Positions 34,610 to 46,599 of a stretch of DNA of 64,000 nt are shown in pieces. Both the position numbers and the translations under genes were made by a program. Numbering within the stretch: the stretch's first letter is position 1; each line of letters opens with the position of its first letter. This stretch comes from Carnegiea gigantea. Its lineage: Eukaryota > Streptophyta > Magnoliopsida > Caryophyllales > Cactaceae. Where the stretch lies: positions 62,001-126,000 of the forward strand of contig JAKOGI010001976.1 in assembly GCA_029747015.1 (NCBI GenBank), given 5' to 3'. Below the pieces are notes generated by a model. It did not search any database, was not told where the DNA came from, and worked only from the letters and a program-made list of their open reading frames with translations.

Positions 34610-36150
34610 TCATGGTACTGAGTGCGAAAATTTAGCCTTACTTAGGCTCTGAAAATATAGAACCTCACTAGGCTGGAATTCAAACTAACTAGCAGAAAAG
34701 TTCTACTGTAGTGAACTTGTGCCCACCAGATTATCCAGATTCAGAAGGTTTGACGATGAACGGGAGACGAAGGTTGAGATTTACTTGAAACATGTTGGCT
34801 GCAGTTGTTCAATCCAGTAAGCAAAGGCGCATAAAGAAAGAAATGTACAACTTAGCCCATTGCATGTGCCTGCCCTTGCAAGAACAAGAAGTCTGTCTTC
34901 TAGAATCTTTACTCATATGTCAACATTTTGTCCTGTACCCCCTAAAGGACAACATAGCCATAGCAGAAGCTCACCGATTCAGGGATCATAGTTATCAACT
35001 TCCAATGCACTTATTACATCATTGATGATGTATATGCTTTAAAAAAAAAAAAAAAAAAGACACATAGGCCTGAATAAAATTAATGCCTCACCTGATCTCA
35101 AGTCTCAACTAGTATGACCAGAATTACAGAACACAACACATGATGCAGGTCCACAAGTCTAATAACCATCATTGCCTGAAAATACATCCATTACACAAAA
35201 TTATAGCAGACCAAGCTTGACCCATCCAAACCAGACCCGAGTGAACATAAGTTGAATTCTACAGATAAGACTTCAGTTAAATCTCTAGCCAGTAAATGAT
35301 AGTGAGGAGCTTTCGACATAACCTGAAACTAAAGGTCAAATTTGCATAACCTGAGGTTGGAACTTAAGGGTCATTCAGGAGCTATAAATTCAAATAAAAA
35401 AACCACCAGGAAGCTACTTTAAATCATGCAGACTTCATTCCTTTAGCATAAACGGGAAGATCCTCATAGATGGCAACTGCGAGCCAAAAATTTGCATATA
35501 ACTTTAGCCATTGTATAATATGAGAAAGATTGAAGAAAAATCTACCCATCATTAAGCTACATCACCACAAGAATGTCCAACTTGCCTAATGCTATTCCTA
35601 GCCCTGGCCACTAAGAAGCAGGTATACATCAATAACGAAATAGCAAAAGTCATTTGCAATCAAGGAACGTGCACAAAATTCAAATACCGCATAACTATCA
35701 CACGATAGATGTTGCAATGCAATGAACAGAACTATGACCCTCATGCTTTATATAACAAGCGAATCATAATCATCAAATTGACACGAGGCCTCAGACAATA
35801 TAGTACTAGTTTATTTTTGAAAGGATGTCCAAAAGACAGCAGAGGAACCTGCATTTAACATGGGCTCACCGGCATAGAAACACAACACCTTAAGCATACC
35901 CCTGATTAAAACACGAGGCAATTTCCACCCGTTTTAGAAAAATTTCAGCTTTCAACCTTACCGACCAAGAAGGAAAGCGCCAACAGCACAACAGGCAGAT
36001 ATCAGATACCTCAATCTACATGTAGTCACTAAAACTGACAGAACTCGATAGGTTTACATCTAAACTCACCCGTTTTCAGAAACATAACCTCAGTGCTTAG
36101 TCTATGTAAGGCATGAAATAAAGCACCACCAATCAGCCATATAATCTATC
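34610..36150. other. No gene recognised
   Basis: A 77-codon open frame at 34792-35025 has no motif I know. A poly-A run lies at about 35041-35058. The last few hundred bases probably include the 3' UTR of the L7/L12 gene. Confidence 0.4.
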
Positions 36151-36807
36151 TCATTCCATGATAGCTTTTGCTCCAACAGCTTTCAACTTCTCGATTATCT
36201 GCTCTGCTTCTTCTTTGGACACACCTTTCTTGAAAACAGCAGGCGCCTTCTCAACCAAATCCTTAGCTTCCTTGAGACCCAAGTCTGTAAATCCCCTGAT
36301 CTCCTTGATGACTTTGATCTTAGAAGCAGCATCAAAAGACTCCAATTTCAATTCAAACACAGTCTTCTCCGGCTTCTTCTCCTCCGGGGCAGCACCACCA
36401 GGTCCTGTCGAAGCCATCTGAGACAACCCAGCAGCTGCCCCGGGCTTCAAGACCCCCATGACAGGAGCTTCAGTCATGCCCATTTTCTTCATCAAAATGG
36501 ACCCTAATTCAGCAGCTTCCAACAATGTAAGTGATGATACTTCATCAACCAGCCTAAAAACACGCTCACTGGGAGGGCTACGATGGGCAGTCGGATCGAA
36601 AGTAGCAGGATCATAGTCAGCAGGAAGCTTCCTAGGATCGATCTCTACTTCTTCCACCTCTTCTTCTTCCAATTTCTTGGCAGCTTGAGCATAGTTTCGA
36701 CATGCCCACCTGGGATTCCAGGATTTTAACCCAATTGTGGACGAAACATAGGGTTTTGGGAGGAACCCAGTCGGCAAATGCCGCCTCAGTCTAAAAATTA
36801 AGCTCAT
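36151..36807 (-). CDS. Mitochondrial 50S ribosomal protein L7/L12 (bL12m)
   Basis: This is the ribosomal stalk protein that recruits elongation factors to the mitochondrial ribosome. The C-terminal domain is complete and canonical: [20 protein letters not shown], then [40 protein letters not shown] and a final KAIME. Before it lie an N-terminal dimerisation helix ([20 protein letters not shown]) and a Gly/Ala-rich hinge. The first 50 or so residues are Arg-rich and low in acid ([15 protein letters not shown]), as in a mitochondrial presequence. I chose the ATG at 36807 rather than 36852 because the upstream codons fall across a probable intron acceptor. The frame is intact, 218 codons; the only clearly functional host gene in the window. 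Confidence 0.92.
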   Translation of the reverse strand: MSLIFRLRRHLPTGFLPKPYVSSTIGLKSWNPRWACRNYAQAAKKLEEEEVEEVEIDPRKLPADYDPATFDPTAHRSPPSERVFRLVDEVSSLTLLEAAELGSILMKKMGMTEAPVMGVLKPGAAAGLSQMASTGPGGAAPEEKKPEKTVFELKLESFDAASKIKVIKEIRGFTDLGLKEAKDLVEKAPAVFKKGVSKEEAEQIIEKLKAVGAKAIME

Positions 36808-36813
36808 CTTATA

Positions 36814-37019
36814 CTGTGGGCACACTAAAAATTGAACTCTGTTGCAACACAACAGGTTTAAATTTGTTGTAAATGGTAGACTGTGAAGTCACCCCATTTG
36901 GTTCAGTTGCCCAACAGGTATGAATTCAACCCAAACTTCCCAATAATCGAACCAAATCAATTGACATCAATCAAAATAAGATGGAACGGAAGTGACGGTA
37001 CCGGCTGCTTTCAGACTAC
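36814..37019 (-). other. Probable 5' UTR intron of the L7/L12 gene
   Basis: On the minus strand a donor (ACAG then GTAGTC) lies at 37020/37019. An acceptor (GCCCACAG) ends at 36814, seven bases upstream of the ATG. The 5' exon would cover about 37020-37120. This is inferred from splice signals only. Confidence 0.5.
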
Positions 37020-37140
37020 CTGTAGAGAAGACAGAGAGATCGATTGAGGAGCTCCCCAAGCGAGGTGATTGAGCAATAGTGCTGAGGCGACTAGCGGGGG
37101 CCGCTAGAATGGCCTGGCATCCCCCTTGATGCGGTTTTGT

Positions 37141-38998
37141 TCATTACCATAATCTTAAATACTAATTTTTTACCAGTGCATTGTATAATAGATATTACTT
37201 TTTGATTGATAAGTTTTAGTATTTTATTATATATATTATTATTGGTGTTATATCATACTGAGTTTTATGAACTTAATGGTAGTACCTTTTTTTATCTTTA
37301 ATTCATATGAAGTTACCTTGAATATATGTACCTAAATTTTTGATGTGCGCACAGTCTATCTTTTTTAATCCAGTTAGTCAAGAAATTTTTATTTTTTTGT
37401 TTTAAGATACTATGTAGTTTGATGCTGTATATTTTTTTTAAAGTTTAAAATGATTTTATGAAATAATCATATTGACAATGGGAGCAAAGGAAAACCATAG
37501 TAATTTTAGTAATTTAATTTTGTCTTTCTTAAACTTGAACTTTATTTTTAAAAATACATCATATGGTAATGTGAAATATAATGTATGAAAAGTAGTTCTA
37601 ATATGCAATGTTCAATAACACATCAAATTTGTGGTCTTCGCTATCTATTAGTCGCCAACTTTCGCTCTCAAATTCAGTAGCCTGCAAAAGTAACATATAT
37701 TATACTAAGTTAGGTTTTGATTTGTCATTTGTTCCTAACTACTTGTTATCAACGATGTGTTGTTAAATGCATGTAATGATTTTTTACATGCTTATACATT
37801 TAGTTAAAAAAGACACGATAATATTTTTGTATTGATTTGTGCTTACCTATAGAGACACATTTCAATTGTGGACTTCTGGTATATTTCATCTGTCTGGAGT
37901 TACCTGCACAATATTAAATTAATTTATTAATTGTTATTATTTTAATCTCCGATTATATTTAATTTTAAGAATCATAATATATCATGGTCTTTACATAATT
38001 AGAGCTAACATTTTGTAGGAGTTTACAAACACTAAAAGATGTATAGTGTCAATTAGTTTTTTTTTTTTTTTTTTTTGGTAATTCATAGTAGTGAAGTTAT
38101 TTTGAGTGCATACATACCATTGGTAAGTTGTTAGACACTTCTTTGTAGACAATATTTCTTGTGTATCTTTCATAATGTTCATTATCATATTTAATGATAA
38201 ACTTCAACCCTCTAGTTAAGTCATCCCTGATGCTGCAATTCAGTTGTTCATGACTTAATATTGAGTTTGGAAGGTAAACTCCTACGTATTTCAGTAATTG
38301 TCAGTGCCTTTTATTTATAGTCATTGCACAGCAAACATAAATAGAAAATTGTCTTCTTTTTAATACGAATGGTCACTTTGTCTTGCAAAACAGTTCTAGG
38401 GATTCCCACCTTAATTCTGACATTGATCGAGAAAATAATAAGATGCTTTCGTTTTAGTCAACTAGCACTTGTTAGGACTTATTTTTGTGTTCTTTCACGA
38501 CTAAGAATTATATGGGGACACAAATTTTCTTTTTGATTAAATGACGACATAAAATTAGATGAGATACTACAAAATTAAGTCCATATTTATAGGAATTATC
38601 AATTATGATAAACTTTACGTAAAATGAGTAGCTGTCGGGAGAATGAGGTAATTAATTTCAAAAAAAATATATAATATAATAATTACAGATGATCATTAAA
38701 ATGAAATAATTAAGTATCTAGCAAAGGTTATAAAATATTAAAGATGGACATTCACATGGAATAATAAGATAATTTACCAATAAGAATAAATTAGCAAAAG
38801 ATCAGTTAGCATATGTGAGACCAAATGTCAAATTCATAGGGTCATGGATGTCATTTAAAACCAATAATCATCACAAAAGATGCGCTTTTTTCCCTTAGAG
38901 ATTCCTATTAGTTAAATTGCATACATTATGCATGCACTTACTTCATATATGTCTATTGCAGGTTATTTCAATAGTTTAATGGCACATTTAACATTATT
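37141..38998. other. No gene recognised; AT-rich, possible L7/L12 promoter at the left end
   Basis: I see no coding signal or clear repeat structure apart from a poly-T run at about 38058-38076. Confidence 0.5.
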
Positions 38999-39300
38999 CA
39001 CTACAAGAAATACTGCAATTTGTGACCGCCTTTTTGTGACCGCTTGAAAACAGTCACATTTTTTGACTAATTTTATGACCAATAGAAGGCCATGAGAAAT
39101 TTATGACCGCAAGTTAAGTAGTATGAAATGCAGTCACATTTTATGACCTATTGTCACAGCGATATAAAATCAGTCATAAATTTTAATTTTTCAAAAATTA
39201 ACAAACTTTTTCATTTAATTTAAAAATAAGGACTTATTTTTATTAAAATCTAAGACCGATTTTATGACTATTTCAAAGTAAAATTCGGTCACAATACTAG
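38999..39300. repeat. CACTA-2 left terminus and subterminal repeats
   Basis: CACTACAAGAAATAC is followed by repeated TTTGTGACCG, CAGTCACA and TTTATGACC words in both orientations. Confidence 0.8.
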
Positions 39301-39354
39301 TCAATAACAAAACCTAAACCTAATTTGTTCTCATCTCTCACATCCTAACTACCT

Positions 39355-39640
39355 CATCCCTTCGCTAGCTCGACACTCCCCCAGCCCCCCGCCCCCCCAG
39401 ACTGCTCCCGACTTCTCCTCTCGCTGGCTCCATTGTCGCTGACCCTCCTCTCTCTGGCTCCATCGTCACTGGCGTCCGCAGTCGCCAGTCGTGGTGCCCT
39501 CTCGCGCGTCCATCGTCACCGGCGTCAGCACAATCCTCTCTCGTGCTTCCATCGTTGCCGGCCTGCTCCCCTTGTCGGTTTCGTTCCACCAGCGCCGGCC
39601 CAAAGCCCAGATCCGTCTGTCTCCAACTGAACTGTAAGCA
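39355..39640. other. GC- and CpG-rich segment in CACTA-2
   Basis: C-rich DNA with many CG dinucleotides stands out from its AT-rich surroundings. An open frame gives SLTLLSLAPSSLASAVASRG, low-complexity and unrecognised. It could be the first exon or promoter of the captured gene whose exons follow at 40187 and 40689. Confidence 0.4.
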
Positions 39641-40186
39641 TGGTTTTGAAGCTTAAGGTTGGCTTTGAATTCTCAGTCATGGTCTTCGATGGTTTGAACA
39701 GTCATGGAGTTTAGTGTTCGTTCATTATGGTACTTGCTCAAAATTCAATTTTTCTTACATCCTATTATTGTGGTACTTGCTCAAATTCGATTGTGGGCGA
39801 CTTAATTTACAATTTTATTGCCGTTATGTTTAATTGAGTAGAAATCTTGGTTTATTCTTGGAGTTGCAATTTCTCAGTTATGTATTAGTTGGTTCTCAGG
39901 TTTGTTCTGAATTCTCACTTATGTTTTCATTGGTTCTGAATTTTCAGTTATATTTTCGTTGGTTCTTAGGTTACTATAACTGGGTTATAGCTTGTGTCAT
40001 TGATCTAGAAGTAACAACTGCTGTATTGCTGGTGTATTGCTGGCATCTCAACTGGTGTTTTCAATGATTACGTGTGTTTGTTAGCTTACATATAATCCTT
40101 AGCATGTTAGAGCATGATTCATCTAGAAGTAACAATTGAAAGTGCTTCTAGAGGTAACGACTGAAATATTTATTTCTTTTATGTAG

Positions 40187-40823
40187 CCTGATAAGTACGT
40201 CAACACCATTTTCGTGCCAAGAAACGGTGAAATTCCAGCGGATTTGGATGCCTTAAGGAGCCAGGGAATCCGTGTTGTGGTAAGCTGCCATGTATGTTAA
40301 AGCATTTTAGATGGCATGGCTATGACATTTGCAGTATCCAGGCTCATGACCTCTCTAATGGGTTCTTGTTGCATATCCTATAACCCGCCAAACTCGAACA
40401 CCAACCAAAAGAAAAATGAGAAATTGAGAGACACAAAAAAAAAAGAAAAAGAAAAAGAAAATGCTCGGAAGAGCACGAGATTATTTTTTCAGTGAGTGAT
40501 TGTGTTCATTTACATTCATACTCTGTCCCGTGGTCCATCTTTCCTAATTTGGGTGATACATATTTTATCACTTCCATAAAATCTAGGCGAGTGCAGGCTA
40601 GGACATTTTGGTATTTACTGATATACCAATTTCCTTGAAACAACTTTCCCATTATGCTGCTTAATGCCTGTCCTCTCTTTTTTTGCAGATTACCATTGAT
40701 TCTGTTCATGATCCCAAAGCTGGTATTTTCTTCGACCCCAAGTCGCTAATACAAACCTTGGAAGATTTTCTAAAGAGGGAGCGAGAGCGCTTATGTGATG
40801 GGATCATGGGAAAGCATTTCTAA
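40187..40823 (+). pseudogene. Apparently captured host gene fragment: two in-phase exons
   Basis: Exon A (40187-40279, 31 codons: PDKYVNTIFVPRNGEIPADL, then DALRSQGIRVV) follows a TATGTAG acceptor and ends at a GTAAGC donor. Exon B (40689-40823, 45 codons) follows TTTTGCAG, reads ITIDSVHDPKAGIFFDPKSL, then IQTLEDFLKRERER, and ends in TAA. The phases match and neither exon has a stop, which is unlike the nearby sequence. The peptide has no transposase similarity and I do not recognise the family. It looks like the 3' end of an ordinary host gene. Confidence 0.55.
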
Positions 40824-40909
40824 GGGTGGATTCATAATTGTAAGCATCATTTAGCTTTTTTCATTGAACTTTGTGAACATGAATGTGCTATACATGTTTC
40901 AGACTTGTG

Positions 40910-40913
<4 letters not shown>

Positions 40914-40964
<51 letters not shown>

Positions 40965-41021
40965 GTATGTATGTATGTATGTATGTATGTATGTATGTAT
41001 GTATGTATGTATGTATGTATG
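40914..41021. repeat. (TA)n followed by (GTAT)n microsatellite
   Basis: About 45 bases of TA repeats pass into about 58 bases of GTAT repeats. Both strands show long repeat-derived open frames, which are artefacts. Confidence 0.9.
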
Positions 41022-41380
41022 TATTCATTTTGCACATGAATGGGGCGGTCTAAAGGCATCATTTGATGAAGCTTTGAGTCGATTCTTTTCAACATTGAAA
41101 GGCGGATCATCCACAGAATAGAGCATGGATTCTTGCTCTTGTGCTTTACTGGTTATTCTGCCCAGGTTGGTATGTTTGCCTACAATACAGACTGATAGAT
41201 TCCACCATGTGTGTTGTCCTCTACTCTATTGTACTCTTCAAAAATCGCTAAGGGCAAGACCATGACAGTGAATTTGCAACTAGTAGTAGGTTTTACTATG
41301 AATGTTGAGCTACTCTATCAAATTTAGTTGCAACACTATGTCTTCTAGGGTTGAAATCAATTGTGTTTTCAACCTACTCG

Positions 41381-41393
41381 GGGGGGGGGGGGA
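41381..41393. repeat. Poly-G run
   Basis: An uninterrupted run of about 13 G bases, unusual in AT-rich DNA. Confidence 0.8.
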
Positions 41394-43420
41394 AGAGCAT
41401 TCATAGCAAATTCATGTAGCATTCACAATGAAGATTTGAATATGCATGCATATGTTCAGAGTGTGACAAAAACCACACCTTCACAAATAGGAAGGTTTCG
41501 GCTTTTGCGTCTCTCTTTATAAAAATTCATTTTATATAAATAAGGATGAAAGCTCTAGAGTTTAGACTTCCACGCTTTATCCCTTTGGTAACAACCTCCA
41601 ATTGAGCAACCTATGTTTCAAGAATTTGTGTAGGTGACAGAGGCTTGAATTTCGTTTATTCTCCCTATTAGCTAATATATTGATCCTTGTTGCCATGTTT
41701 TGGTGATTAGAATTCACAAATTGTTACCAAATAAATATTAGTATTTTTATGTTAAAAATTAATGTCTAAGAAAATTCATATATCATCACTGTCACAGACT
41801 AATAATTGATTTATTGACATCAAAAGAAGAAAAAACCAATAATTGATTTTCATGAAAATGAAACTGGGTTATAGCTTGTGTAATTGAGTAGAAATCTTGG
41901 TTTATTCTTGGAGCGGCAATTTCTTGAGTTAGATTATCGTTGCTAACCTAATCACTGGTTCCAACCTGTGTTCGATTGATTTGTGACTAAATTGGACATT
42001 ACTTCACCCTTTTCGGTCCTCTTAAGTTACTATTTCACTATAAAGTCATCCCTTGTTCAGAAGTTGTTGGGTTTAGCAACCTGGTTTAAGCACTTCGTCT
42101 TCTAGGCTTTCAAATGGAAGGTTGAGTTTCTTCATTTTGTTTATTCTTGTGCCTTGGTTTGACTTTTGATTCATGTTAGTTTATTTTGTCAATCACATCA
42201 GGGTAAAAAGATTTTGCTTTTAAGGGTTTATACAAATTATAATGACTGATATCAAGGTTGGACTACAAGAAGTGCGTGTGTGATTTTGCTTAATTTACCT
42301 TTTGGCTTTGACGTATTGTAACTTCTCTATGCATAGCTAGAGTATTACGTATATATGAGTTTTAGTTGAATTAAACTTATTTTTCCTAAGTTGGGTTAAG
42401 CTACCCACAATCTACCCACAATCTACTCCGTGCTCTTACTTGCTTGATTCAACATAACTAGAATGAAGGCAATAAAATTGTAAATTACTCTATCCACAAT
42501 CTAGTACCTGCTCCTACTTGCTTGATTCGAAACTGGCCCACTTGTAATGATTTTGATTTTTTACTTATATGATTTCTGCTGGTATGTGTCTGAACCTTCT
42601 TGCTCTTTTGCGTAAGTATAATGGTGCGGTAGCTTCTCTGGGTGAATAATGCTCTTCGTAGTTAAAGTTTGCACTTGGGATGGATATGGTTGGTTTTTAC
42701 CTTTACACACTGGGTTCATCAGGGAAGGAAAGGAGATGCAACTTTGATAGCATATATAACTAATGTGATATTTTAGTTATGTGACAGTTAAACAATGCAA
42801 TCTTCAAATTAAAATGTACCCTAGGTACTGTTTGGTGTGCGGATATTCATTGGATAATACTTCACATTGGGATTGAAAATTCACTTTTGATATTGAAATT
42901 TGTTTTATGGTTTCTCACTATGCTGTTAATACATGAGTTATTAGAAAATCACTTAAAATATGGGTAATTCGCATCTTCGGGGAACTTTTCTTCCAACTTG
43001 GAATGTCATTTTATATTTCCTCCTAACATTTTCGTTTCCTTCCAACAACTTCTGCCTATCCACCCTTATTCATTTAATAATTAATGTTTCTGGGACCTTT
43101 TTCATTTAATAATTAATGTTTTAGATTTAATCTTTTTTGGCATATTGTTTGTGATTTCAATTTTATTTAGAATTAGCTCTGTCTCTCTCTCCTCCCTTAT
43201 ATACAAGCACTCATATTTTTTTGTGTGTACATACATTTGATACAGCTCGCAGTTGATCAACATAAGTGATTGAACGTTGAAGTTGTTTGATCGTGAAGGT
43301 GTATTGTAAAGGTATACAATTCTAACCAATGCAAGTATGTATATTATTACGCACATAACTATGAAGTAGTTATTATGATGGAAGGGCTTAGTGACCTATT
43401 AACAATTTATGTGATCTTTT

Positions 43421-43864
43421 TAGTATGACTCAATAATGCATTTTATATCATGAAGTCCAGCCAATTGTACTGTGATTGTATGATGGTTTACATGTTGTGT
43501 GTTTGGTTTTTTGTCTACATGTGGTTATTATTAGGTGTGAAAACAATGCTTTCATATAAGAAGCTATAATATCATTAATATATGCCTAAAACGTGTAAGG
43601 CTCAATATTTGGATATCTATTTGACCAAAAACTCAATTATGAAGCTCCTAAGCTAATGTACCTTATATGCATAAAGATTTGGGATAGTCAAATTAATGTT
43701 ATTCGAGTAGATGAACTTTCTAGTATGGCCCAATAATGCATTTTATATCGTGAAGTCTAGCTAATTGTATTGTGATTGTATGATAATTTACAAGTTGGGT
43801 GTTCGGTTTTCTGTCTGCATGTGGTTGCTAAGTGTGAGAATTATGCTTTCATATAAGAAGCTAT
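43421..43864. repeat. Two direct copies of a roughly 145-bp segment, 300 bp apart
   Basis: Copies 43421-43567 and 43721-43864 share CAATAATGCATTTTATATC, GTGATTGTATGAT and TTCATATAAGAAGCTAT. They lie just upstream of the TNPA-like gene, so they may be a duplicated promoter segment. Confidence 0.8.
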
Positions 43865-43977
43865 GTGCACTTTGATACATTTGTTATGCGTATTATGCTG
43901 TTTAATTTAATATGCCATACTATTATTAATTGTTGAAAAAAAACTAACAAAATAACCTATTCTAACTTAAACAGAAT

Positions 43978-46347
43978 ATGGAAATTCCGGAGCATCATAG
44001 GTGGATGATTAATAGACTTTTTCCCAATAGAGGTGGATTAACACCTGAGTTTGTGGCGGGGGTTAATGAGTTTGACATGTTTGCAAGAAACCTTCCAGTG
44101 TATTTAAGGGAGAAAGTATATAGGTTAATTCACCTTATCATACTTGGAAGGAAATACCAATTGAAGTGCGAAATATGTGGTTTGATGAATTCAAAGTAAG
44201 TTGCCTAATAGTTGAAAAAAAAAAAACATTTGGTACATTTTTTTTCACATACTTACCTGTGCTTATAATTTTGGATTACTTTTAGAAAAAATTTTGTTGG
44301 GATGATGAGCATGCTCATGAGATTAGGAGAGTTTTTGAGTTTTGTGGATCATCAAGATTAAAAGGAATGACATTTAAGATTCGAAAAAGTGGAAAACAAC
44401 ATGTGTGGCTAAGCAAAGATGTTTATGATGGCTTATGTGCATATTGGGAATCTAAAGAATTCAAAGGGAAAAGTATGTTAGGCAAGACGAATCGAGCATC
44501 ATCATTGGGGGTAGGTTCATCTGTACATTGTGGTGGATCAATTTCCCATTCTGAGCATAGGAGGAAATTGGTAATATAAATATATATATATTTTTTCGTA
44601 CATATGTGTTGATTTCGACTAACTAATTGACGTTATTTACATGTGTTCATAATCACTAATCTACTTTTAATTGTATGTAGGCGGAAAAATTACAAAGAGA
44701 GCCAACTATTGATGAATCATTTGCACTCACCCACTCTAGGAGAAAAGATCAATCATTTGTTGATCAAAAGTCAAAAGAGGCACATGTAAGTGACTTATTT
44801 CTCTGAAAATTTATAAGCTCAAGAACTTAAATCAACATTAGGAGAGATCGAAGGAGGTTGTTTTCACGGGTTTCATTTTTACACATACACATTGAATGTT
44901 TTGTTTTGATAAATGTTAGCAAGTATTTGAATATATGTTCAAAAGAAGAAAATGTCAGTAAATGTATATTTTAGATCGAATAAGCCATTACCAGTTTTGA
45001 TGCAAAGGGATCTAGTTAATGGCAATCTTAAATTCTCAAAGAAGCTCATAATGGAGAACGGAACATATTATGTTTATTTTGAAGTTAGACTAGCTTCTAA
45101 GGTATATATACACTTCCCTTAAAGAATTATATCTGTACTTGAAGTTGAATTGTTTAATTTCCAAGGAATTTGAACTTGAAGGCTTGTGTTGGTTATGTGA
45201 TGTGGAACATTTTTATACAAATGCATACTTGAAGCTTTCTTTACAAATCCAGTTTTCTTTACACTTCAAGGCTTGTGTTGGTTATGTGATGTGGAACATT
45301 CTCATACTTGAAGCTGAATTGTTTAATTTCCAAGGACTTGTTTAATTTCCAAGGAATTCAAGCTGAATTGTTTAATTTCCAAGGCTTGTTTTGGTATTGT
45401 GATGTGGAACATCAATGCAGTTTTCTTCACACTTCATATCCACTTAAATTGTTTATTTTGGGATGTCAAGTACTCCAGATGTGTGATCCATTGAGTTGTA
45501 CTTTGTATTTCTTTTCTGTTAGTGAACTTTATTGAATGGTTTACCCCGGGCGTGTGGCCCGTAAAGTTGTGGTCTCCGGCGTGTAGCCGTTGAGTTTGAT
45601 TTGATTTATCCTTTTTTGCTTGTATTCAATGCAAGGGATTTAATGTAAAGCCTTAAGCCTGGGAAATGGTCAGTTTTTAAGAGAAACTCTGTCCATTTCA
45701 CCCCAAAAATTAAGAAATACTAACACTCCTAGTCCTAGGGTTCGGAGGGTTGTCACAGATGCTCATATTCACTATAATTTTCTTTTACTCTTTTAATCTT
45801 TAAATTAACAAAAACACTTACATTCTTCTTAATGTAGGAGAAGTATAAAAAAAGACTTTTAGAGATTCAAGCATCTACTCAAGGTGAAGGTTCTACCTCC
45901 TAAGGAATGCCACTTCCTCAACTGTCGATGGAAACTCAGATGACTATTTAGAAGGAGGCTGTTGACCTCATCAAGAAAGGTAAAATTTTTGGATTTGAAA
46001 TGGAGGATTCATGTGCTTCTACTACCGATCCACGTATTCCCACTAAAGTTTCTATTGAACTATTTGAAAAAGAGAGGCAATCAAAGAAAAAGTTAAAAAA
46101 GAGATTGCATCGGGTCGAGAAAAAACTATTTGAAACCACAAAACTTGTAAAAACTTTGATGTAACAAATGAATTTTACAATTCTAATATCCACCAATGTT
46201 GGTGTTGGAAATAGTGGAATTGGAAGCAATAGTGGTAGTAATGGTGAGGATGAAGATGGAGATGAAGATGAAGATGAGGATGAAGATGATGACGACAACA
46301 ATGATGATCAACAAGAGAATGAGGATGTGGATAAGAATGACAAATGA
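43978..46347 (+). pseudogene. CACTA-2 TNPA-like gene (Ptta/En/Spm, Transposase_24), multi-exon and broken
   Basis: Exon 1 starts at ATG 43978 (MEIPEHHRWMINRLFPNRGG) and ends near 44194. A frameshift about 44130 is needed to reach YHTWKEIPIEVRNMWFDEFK before the donor. Exon 2 (44286-44570) gives KKFCWDDEHAHEIRRVFEFC and VWLSKDVYDGLCAYW. Exon 3 (44681-44785) gives LQREPTIDESFALTHSRRKD. Exon 4 begins at 45838 (EKYKKRLLEIQAS) and hits TAA at 45901, then TAG; beyond these KGKIFGFEMEDS and a Glu/Asp-rich tail continue to TGA at 46347. The order matches PF03004 proteins, which bind subterminal repeats. Confidence 0.75.
45139..45420. repeat. Scrambled direct repeats in intron 3 of the TNPA-like gene
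   Basis: GAATTGTTTAATTTCCAAGG occurs three times (about 45147, 45314 and 45365). GTTATGTGATGTGGAACAT occurs twice, with a third diverged copy (about 45191, 45281 and 45395). The units are shuffled rather than strictly tandem. Confidence 0.8.
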
Positions 46348-46599
46348 TTTGTATGGTAACAATGTTTGATGACTTGACTTGTGGTTTGAAACACTTTAAA
46401 TGTAGTTGAATTATTGTAATTTAGACTTATATGTTTAATGTGAAGATATTCATGTTAGATCTTAGTTCAGTTATTATGTAATATGAAGCTTTGGTTATTA
46501 TGGAAGCATGAATGTGGTTGTCATGCATATATAAATGTGTGGTCATAGTTTTGTAAATTCAAGGAGATGATTATATTTCAAATGTACTTCTCAAGCTAT

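Noticed and set aside
34792..35025. 77-codon plus-strand frame
   Set aside because: There is no recognisable motif, no splice or composition support, and its length is within chance.
36158..36421. 87-codon plus-strand frame
   Set aside because: It is the antisense shadow of the L7/L12 gene, which has clear protein conservation.
40847..41121. Open frames on both strands across 40.9-41.1 kb
   Set aside because: They consist of TA and GTAT repeat translations (YIYI, VCMY types).
45948..46301. Minus-strand poly-Ser frame
   Set aside because: It is antisense to the Glu/Asp-rich tail of the TNPA-like protein.
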